Below, one piece after another: positions 59,004-64,000 of a stretch of DNA of 64,000 bases; position 1 is the first letter of the stretch; the number at the start of each line of letters is the position of its first letter. Both the position numbers and the translations under genes were made by a program. Source of the DNA: Hyalella azteca (Eukaryota; Arthropoda; Malacostraca; Amphipoda; Hyalellidae). Location: NCBI RefSeq assembly GCF_000764305.2, contig NW_025930616.1, forward strand, positions 62,001 to 126,000, written 5' to 3'. The notes under the pieces are model-generated. The model worked only from the letters and a program-made list of their open reading frames with translations. It made no database searches and was not told the DNA's origin.

Positions 59004-59590
59004 GCGATTATTATGCTGCAAAGGCAATTGGTGAAAAAAATATATGCGGATGCAGAATAATTAAGTAATATATAACGAAAGCTGCATGTACATATTTAGG
59101 TGACGATATTGTAATAAGGGGAAGCTAAATCATATATAGTCGTTAAACGAATATTCTCATTTGTAATTTATTTTCGTAAGCAGTTCCCGCTTTGCTGTCA
59201 CCAATACTATTTATTCACCACTCATGAGCGTCGAGAAGACACAATGTAATAGAGTTATATATATATATATATATATCGACTTAGATCAACGACAACTTAG
59301 TTACACTGCCAGCGATTATTATGATGCAAAGGCAGCGGTGAAAAAAATATATATGGATGCATATTAATCAAGTAATATATAACGAAAGCTGTACACAATT
59401 AGGCGACGATATTATGATAAAGGGAAGCTAAATCATACATAGTCGGTAAACGAATATTCTCATTTGTAATTTATTTCCCGCTTTACTGTCACCAATAATA
59501 TTTATTCACCACTCATGAGCGTCGAGAAGACACAATGTAATATAGTTATATATATAAATCGACTTAGACCAACGACAACTTAGTTGTATA
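59004..59590. repeat. About 308-bp tandem duplication with a TA microsatellite
   Basis: Copies start gcgattattatg(c/a)tgcaaag at 59004 and 59312. A (TA)n run lies near 59256-59276. Confidence 0.85.
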
Positions 59591-59855
59591 CTAAGTTGTC
59601 GTCTATAGATTTAGACTAGCCACAAAATAGTTATATACAAATAGACTTAGAACAACCACAAAATAGTTATGCACAAATAGATTTAGACCAACCACAACTT
59701 AGTTGTATACAAGTAGATCTAGAGTTTTAGACCGACCTTAACTTAGTTCTATACAAATAGATTTAGACCAACCACATAATAGTTGAATATAAATAGCCTT
59801 AGACCAACCACAAAATAGTTATATATATATATATAGAGACTTAGACCAATCGCAT
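59590..59855. repeat. About 36-40-bp minisatellite
   Basis: Units of gacttagaccaaccacaaaa and tagttatatacaaata, about seven, with variants. Confidence 0.87.
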
Positions 59856-60774
59856 TTTGAATGCAGTGCCGGGATTTGGCGAGCCCCGAACAGAACTGGA
59901 ATTGTTGCGAGCGCACAAAGGCGAAGTAAGCAAATTCTGGCCAACAGGTCACCAGCGCAGGAAGCAGCGCTTGGAGCCGACAAAGCTTCTTTTGCTTGTG
60001 AAGCGCATAAGCCGAGCGCTTCTGTGCGCCTGTGTGCGCACCGCACTGCATTACACTCACTAATCCCTTGCACAGAAAAACAACCGCGAAGATTACCCAA
60101 TAATTACTGACTAATCCAAATATTATCCAGTGTTGTGTGGCTACTTTTCCAAAGCTTGGGATCAAAATAGAAATTGGAACAACACACCACCAGTACAGCA
60201 TTAGTAGCAGAACGTTGGTACCACTCACGGTAAACGGGAACTACACGTCAAACCATTCTTCATTCGAGATGAGAACTAATAATTGAGTTCCATTATAGCA
60301 TCAAAAATCTCATTTGCACGTAATTAGGTTTGTAACTGGAAGCAGACACTGGAATTTTTAAACTAAGTCAAAATTACCTCTGAATAATTTTATTTTTAGT
60401 TATGGCCGCAATTGCACTGCAGATATTTTAGTTCAATCAAAAGTATTTAGGTCAATCAAAATCAAATAACGACAAATCTTCTACCATCTGCGCATATTTT
60501 GGTCCAACGACCTTTGAGACACGTCGTAGGCGTCACACGCTTCAAATAGAAATTTGTCCCACAAATTTCTGTACCTGGACAGTAATTTTGTCTAGGCTTT
60601 TTATTAATTAGACATTTAGCGCTCAGAAAAGATCGTTTGTCGGCACCGCAAGACCCATTGTCGGACAAGCTCGATTTGTTCTCCCTGGTGTGGCCAGCGT
60701 ATGGACAACGACCAATTATTGACGGCGCCAAGAGCCAAAAACTTCAAGACCGCAATTGAGACCATCAAAGACAG

Positions 60775-60975
60775 TTGAAAACAAATGCTCAGTTGGAATA
60801 AATGCTCAGTTGGAAACAAATGCTCAGTTAGAAACAAATGCTCAGTTGGAAACAAATGCTCAGTTGGAAACAATTGCTCAGTTGGAAACAAATGCTCTGT
60901 TGGAAACAAATGCTCTGTTAGATGACAGTTGCTCAGTTGGATGACAGTTGCTCAGTTGGATGACAGTTACTCAGT
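60775..60975. repeat. 18-bp minisatellite
   Basis: There are about ten units of gctcagttggaaacaaat, later tgacagttgctcagttgga. Confidence 0.93.
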
Positions 60976-61642
60976 TGGAAACAGGATTTGGAAAAATGCC
61001 CAGGAGTGAATTTTTCTTTTAGGAATGCTTATGCTTTCTTGGACTAGTGAAAGAAATTAATATTCCTCTGCATTTTTCTGTCCACACACACACACAAGCT
61101 TAAAACATTAATGGGTCGCATTAATTAATACAATAAGGGTCGCATTCAAGAGCTTAATCTTACATCGAGTTTCCATTGCATGTAATGTGAGGGAATCTGG
61201 TCATTTTGACTTCGGGTATCTAGGACAACTCCTGCCTAATATCCCGCAATTCTTGTGCTGTGACAGCTGCTCTAATCAATCATCTACAGAAGAGAAGGAT
61301 GACAGCTCTGAAATCTTACGTTGGACCAGCGAAAGCAGCAGCTCGGGTGGAAAGCAGCAGCTCGGGTGGCCGTTAGGAACAGGCCATAATACTGACGCTA
61401 TTGTTTTGAGGCTCCTAAGTCCAGACGATCGGGCGACTGGAAATCAGGATTACAACGACAAGAAGCATTGGAGAAGAAGATGACAAAAGTAATGCGTGTT
61501 GTCGTTGGCAAGCTTAACCAATAACTAGCACATAAATGGGACATGAATATCACACTCCCACGCTCCATATTTACCGCACTTTCATTGTTATCATAAATGA
61601 TGAAATTGTGACGTTGCGTCGACATTAAATAAATGGTGAACC

Positions 61643-61785
61643 TTTTTAACGCATTTTCTCATTTATGGAAAAAAGGCGCTATTGTGCTCGTCATGTCCGT
61701 CCGTACGTTCGTGACTTCACGTTTTTGTCGACGAGAAAATGCGGTCTCTGTCACACACTGCAGTGAGTACTGAGTTATATTTTTT
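61643..61785 (+). mobile_element. Dispersed short element, copy 5
   Basis: This forward copy is shorter because the gtccgtct tract is contracted. The terminal inverted motifs are retained with a few substitutions. Confidence 0.8.
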
Positions 61786-63538
61786 ATTCTTGTTTTTGAC
61801 TTTCCACCGTCAAATAACTAAAGAAATGTAATGATGCTTCAAACTCCATGAAATATGTTAAACTTTCTATGAGAATCTCGAAAAAACTGGGTGAATCCCT
61901 AATAACCTTTCGCGTGTACGAGGTAATTACGCCTTCTTTTTCACCAACAAAACATTGTGACGAGAAAACAAACGTGAAGCGGACCACAGCGGGACGTTAA
62001 TAGGATACGCCTGGTCAGGGCTTGGTTAGCAGCACGTTCCGTACAGAAAGACATGACAGTGACAATTCATTTGGAGTTAAGAAGGCATTAACTACAATAA
62101 TGAGCACACTAATTAGGTACAGCACTGAAGATTTCATTGAAAACTCATGCAACACAATGCAGTCAGTGACATAATGAGAGGAGTGATTGAGCACACCAGA
62201 AACTTGTAGGAGGTAAACTATTTAGAATATGGTAGATGTAATACGTAATCATGTAAAATGAAAAATTATCAAATATTTTTGTGATAGATTATTAGAATAG
62301 AATGCAAAAATAAAATGTGATAGATCGCTGCTTCGCTCCCGATATTGAATCATGATCCGACAGAAGTTTGAATTTCATAAGACTTTTTACTTCATAATCA
62401 CCATCACCTACGGTCTCTTATTTTCATCATTTGTCAAGTCCTCATTTATGGCGATAGGCACCTAGCCAGCCTAGGATATAAATAATGAAACTAGATAGGA
62501 AATGAAACTACTTCATTTACATTTTCCTACATCACCAGTCGATTGATATCAATGATGCCGGCTTTTCCGCCGTGATCAGCAATGGCCAAGATATTATGTT
62601 CATTGGAAAGCCAAGGAGAATTCAAAAAATTTGCGGGTTGGTCTGCGGTGTCGGTCAATACGCAATGAAGCCATAAAAGGGCTGGACTCGGCACAGCAAA
62701 GCCGACTCTTGGAATGTGGCCAAGAAAATCCAGCGCTTTTTATTCATGAATTTGTGGCTGGGAAAATAAATTTCTGACTGCATATGCCAGTGAAAAATTT
62801 ATCATCCACTTGGTTATGGAGCTAAAACTTTCAGAAATAGACGAGAAGCGATTTCAATTTGTTCTTCATCACTCAATTTCTTACTTGAACTTTTTTCGCC
62901 ATTTACTTTTCACACAATTAGGCATAGAAAGTCGGTCACTATAATATTTGGAACTAATGCAAACTTCGTACACATAAAAAACAGTGTCTTACTAAGTGGT
63001 GTTTCATCGCTGGGTCAATATTATGCAGTGGCAATAAACGAAAAATGCAATAAATTTTTCTGCCGTCAATAAAACCAGGAGTCGTAACATGTTCAGAGTG
63101 GCATGTTGAAAAACATTTATAAAACGAGTCTCCATGCAATACAAATAAAATGTATCCTCAGGATGCAAGATCTGTTTGCAAAGGCGCAAGAAACAAAGCC
63201 ACGTATTTAAAAATTAACTACAGGCCTGCACGAGCAGGGTAATTTTCCTTGAAATTCAGAACGCAACGCTCTTTGGTTAAAGCTCAAAGATAATAAATAT
63301 AAACGGGATATATGATAAACGGAACCCAAGTACATTAGAGGGAAAATTCAAGCAGATTCAAATATTTTGATTTTTAAATGAACAGCGAAAACTGTTCACG
63401 ATAGTGTGATGAGGCAAAAGACATTATTTATAATTGTGTTTACAAATAAAATGAAATGGAATAATTTAAATTTGAAAATGACGTTCAAATGAGATACCAA
63501 GTATTCAGTTAGGAACAGACATTCAACGAAGGGCTTAC
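61786..63538. other. No gene seen
   Basis: AT-rich noncoding sequence downstream of the partial exon at 63539. Only short chance open frames. Confidence 0.6.
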
Positions 63539-64000
63539 CTTTTCCTTCTAGGACGTCCCTGGCACGGTATTTCTTCTGAGGCCGACGAGAAGGCGTTCGT
63601 CGCCCCCGTCCCAGAGACGCAAGGGCGTTTTTTGCTGTCCCGGGCGTCGTGACGAAGGAGGGTCGGGACGACCGCCTCACTGGGGTCTTGGGGACGCGAA
63701 GTGTAAGCTGCCTCCCCGAGACCGGGCGTTGAGGATCCCCATCAGCTTGGGGCGCTTGCTGTGTCTCGAAAGCCCCATTAGACAGGCCCTGACACGTCCC
63801 CAGCAAGGACACTCTTGAGGCATCGCTATGAGATTCAAAATCCACTCGTTTGTTTGTGCTCGAGCTATCAGATCGTATGCTGTGTCTCGAAAGCCCCATT
63901 AGACAGGCCCTGACACGTCCCCAGCAAAGACACTCTTGAGGCATCGCTATGAGATTCAAAATCCACTCGTTTGTTTGTGCTCGAGCTATCAGATCGTGAT
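63539..64000 (-). CDS. Partial exon of an unrecognised basic Ser/Arg-rich protein
   Basis: This open minus-strand exon enters from the right edge and ends at donor GAAAAG|GTAAGC in phase 1. It encodes QQAPQADGDPQRPVSGRQLT, RVPKTPVRRSSRPSF, TTPGTAKNALASLGRGRRTP and KKYRARDVLEGKG: a basic, disordered segment of unknown function. It could be an N-terminal exon of the RGS3-like gene 21 kb downstream, but its phase-1 end does not fit exon 1 (phase 0), so at least one exon would lie between. A 121-bp direct duplication at the right end (63758-64000) shifts the frame. Only the copy nearer the donor reads naturally. Confidence 0.6.

Noticed and set aside
59749..60228. Minus-strand open frame with hydrophobic segments, possible membrane protein
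   Set aside because: It is continuous with an AT-rich repeat at its end, has no recognised family, and its Cys/Trp-rich text looks like chance reading of noncoding DNA. Not excluded entirely.
61187..61483. Plus-strand open frame, serine-rich
   Set aside because: It has no clear start context, splice sites or homology, and includes a local duplication (gcagcagctcgggtggaaa).

Overview
This window looks like nuclear DNA from an animal, most likely an arthropod and perhaps a malacostracan crustacean. The phylum is inference. The direct evidence is small exons separated by long AT-rich introns with GT..AG borders, a metazoan-type C2-PDZ-PH signalling protein, DNA-transposon remnants, and a very high load of minisatellites. 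It is a short-read assembly that used Nextera libraries: a complete Tn5 mate-pair junction adapter lies at 22085-22122, half an adapter at 44485-44503, and single N joins at 20095, 22348 and 44478. Several local oddities are therefore assembly faults rather than biology.

One gene dominates. It lies on the minus strand and runs from 42326 down to 9318. Seventeen exons can be placed by hand, and every exon-exon phase agrees along the chain. Together they give about 1,627 codons: C2 domain (five exons, 42.3-34.2 kb), linker (31.3 kb), PDZ (30.1-29.2 kb), serine/glutamine-rich linker (29.2-29.5 kb), a DH-like RhoGEF region (22.8-20.6 kb, with a second copy of one exon at 18.4 kb), PH (15.9-14.9 kb), a very long disordered tail (one 2.5-kb exon at 13.5-11.0 kb) and an acidic exon at 9.3 kb that ends in a GC donor. 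The C2 and PDZ modules most resemble RGS3-type regulators of G-protein signalling. A terminal RGS domain is not in the window and would lie off its left edge. A separate minus-strand exon at 63539-64000 may be an N-terminal exon of the same gene or belong to another gene.

Layout: 1-9.3 kb is intron or flank with minisatellites, a perfect hairpin, a foldback element and one dispersed element. 9.3-16.1 kb holds the tail and PH exons. 16.1-21.0 kb is a scrambled zone: two about 90-95% similar segments each carry one DH exon and are separated by a stray copy of the PH exon edge and a 42-bp array. 21.0-34.3 kb holds the DH, PDZ and linker exons, a hAT-like element with 8-bp target duplications that contains the adapter chimera, and a duplicated TTAA-flanked element. 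34.3-42.3 kb holds the C2 exons. 42.3-63.5 kb has no exon I can defend and is filled with tandem duplications and minisatellites.

The most interesting pattern is that many tandem arrays sit at exon-intron borders and some copy the border itself. Examples are the donor copied about 16 times in a 42-bp array, the PDZ acceptor triplicated, the C2 donor copied in a 21-bp array, and the DH acceptor partly repeated. At protein level, the notable point is a predicted C2-PDZ-DH-PH chain in an RGS3-like protein, which would join G-protein scaffolding to Rho-family exchange activity.
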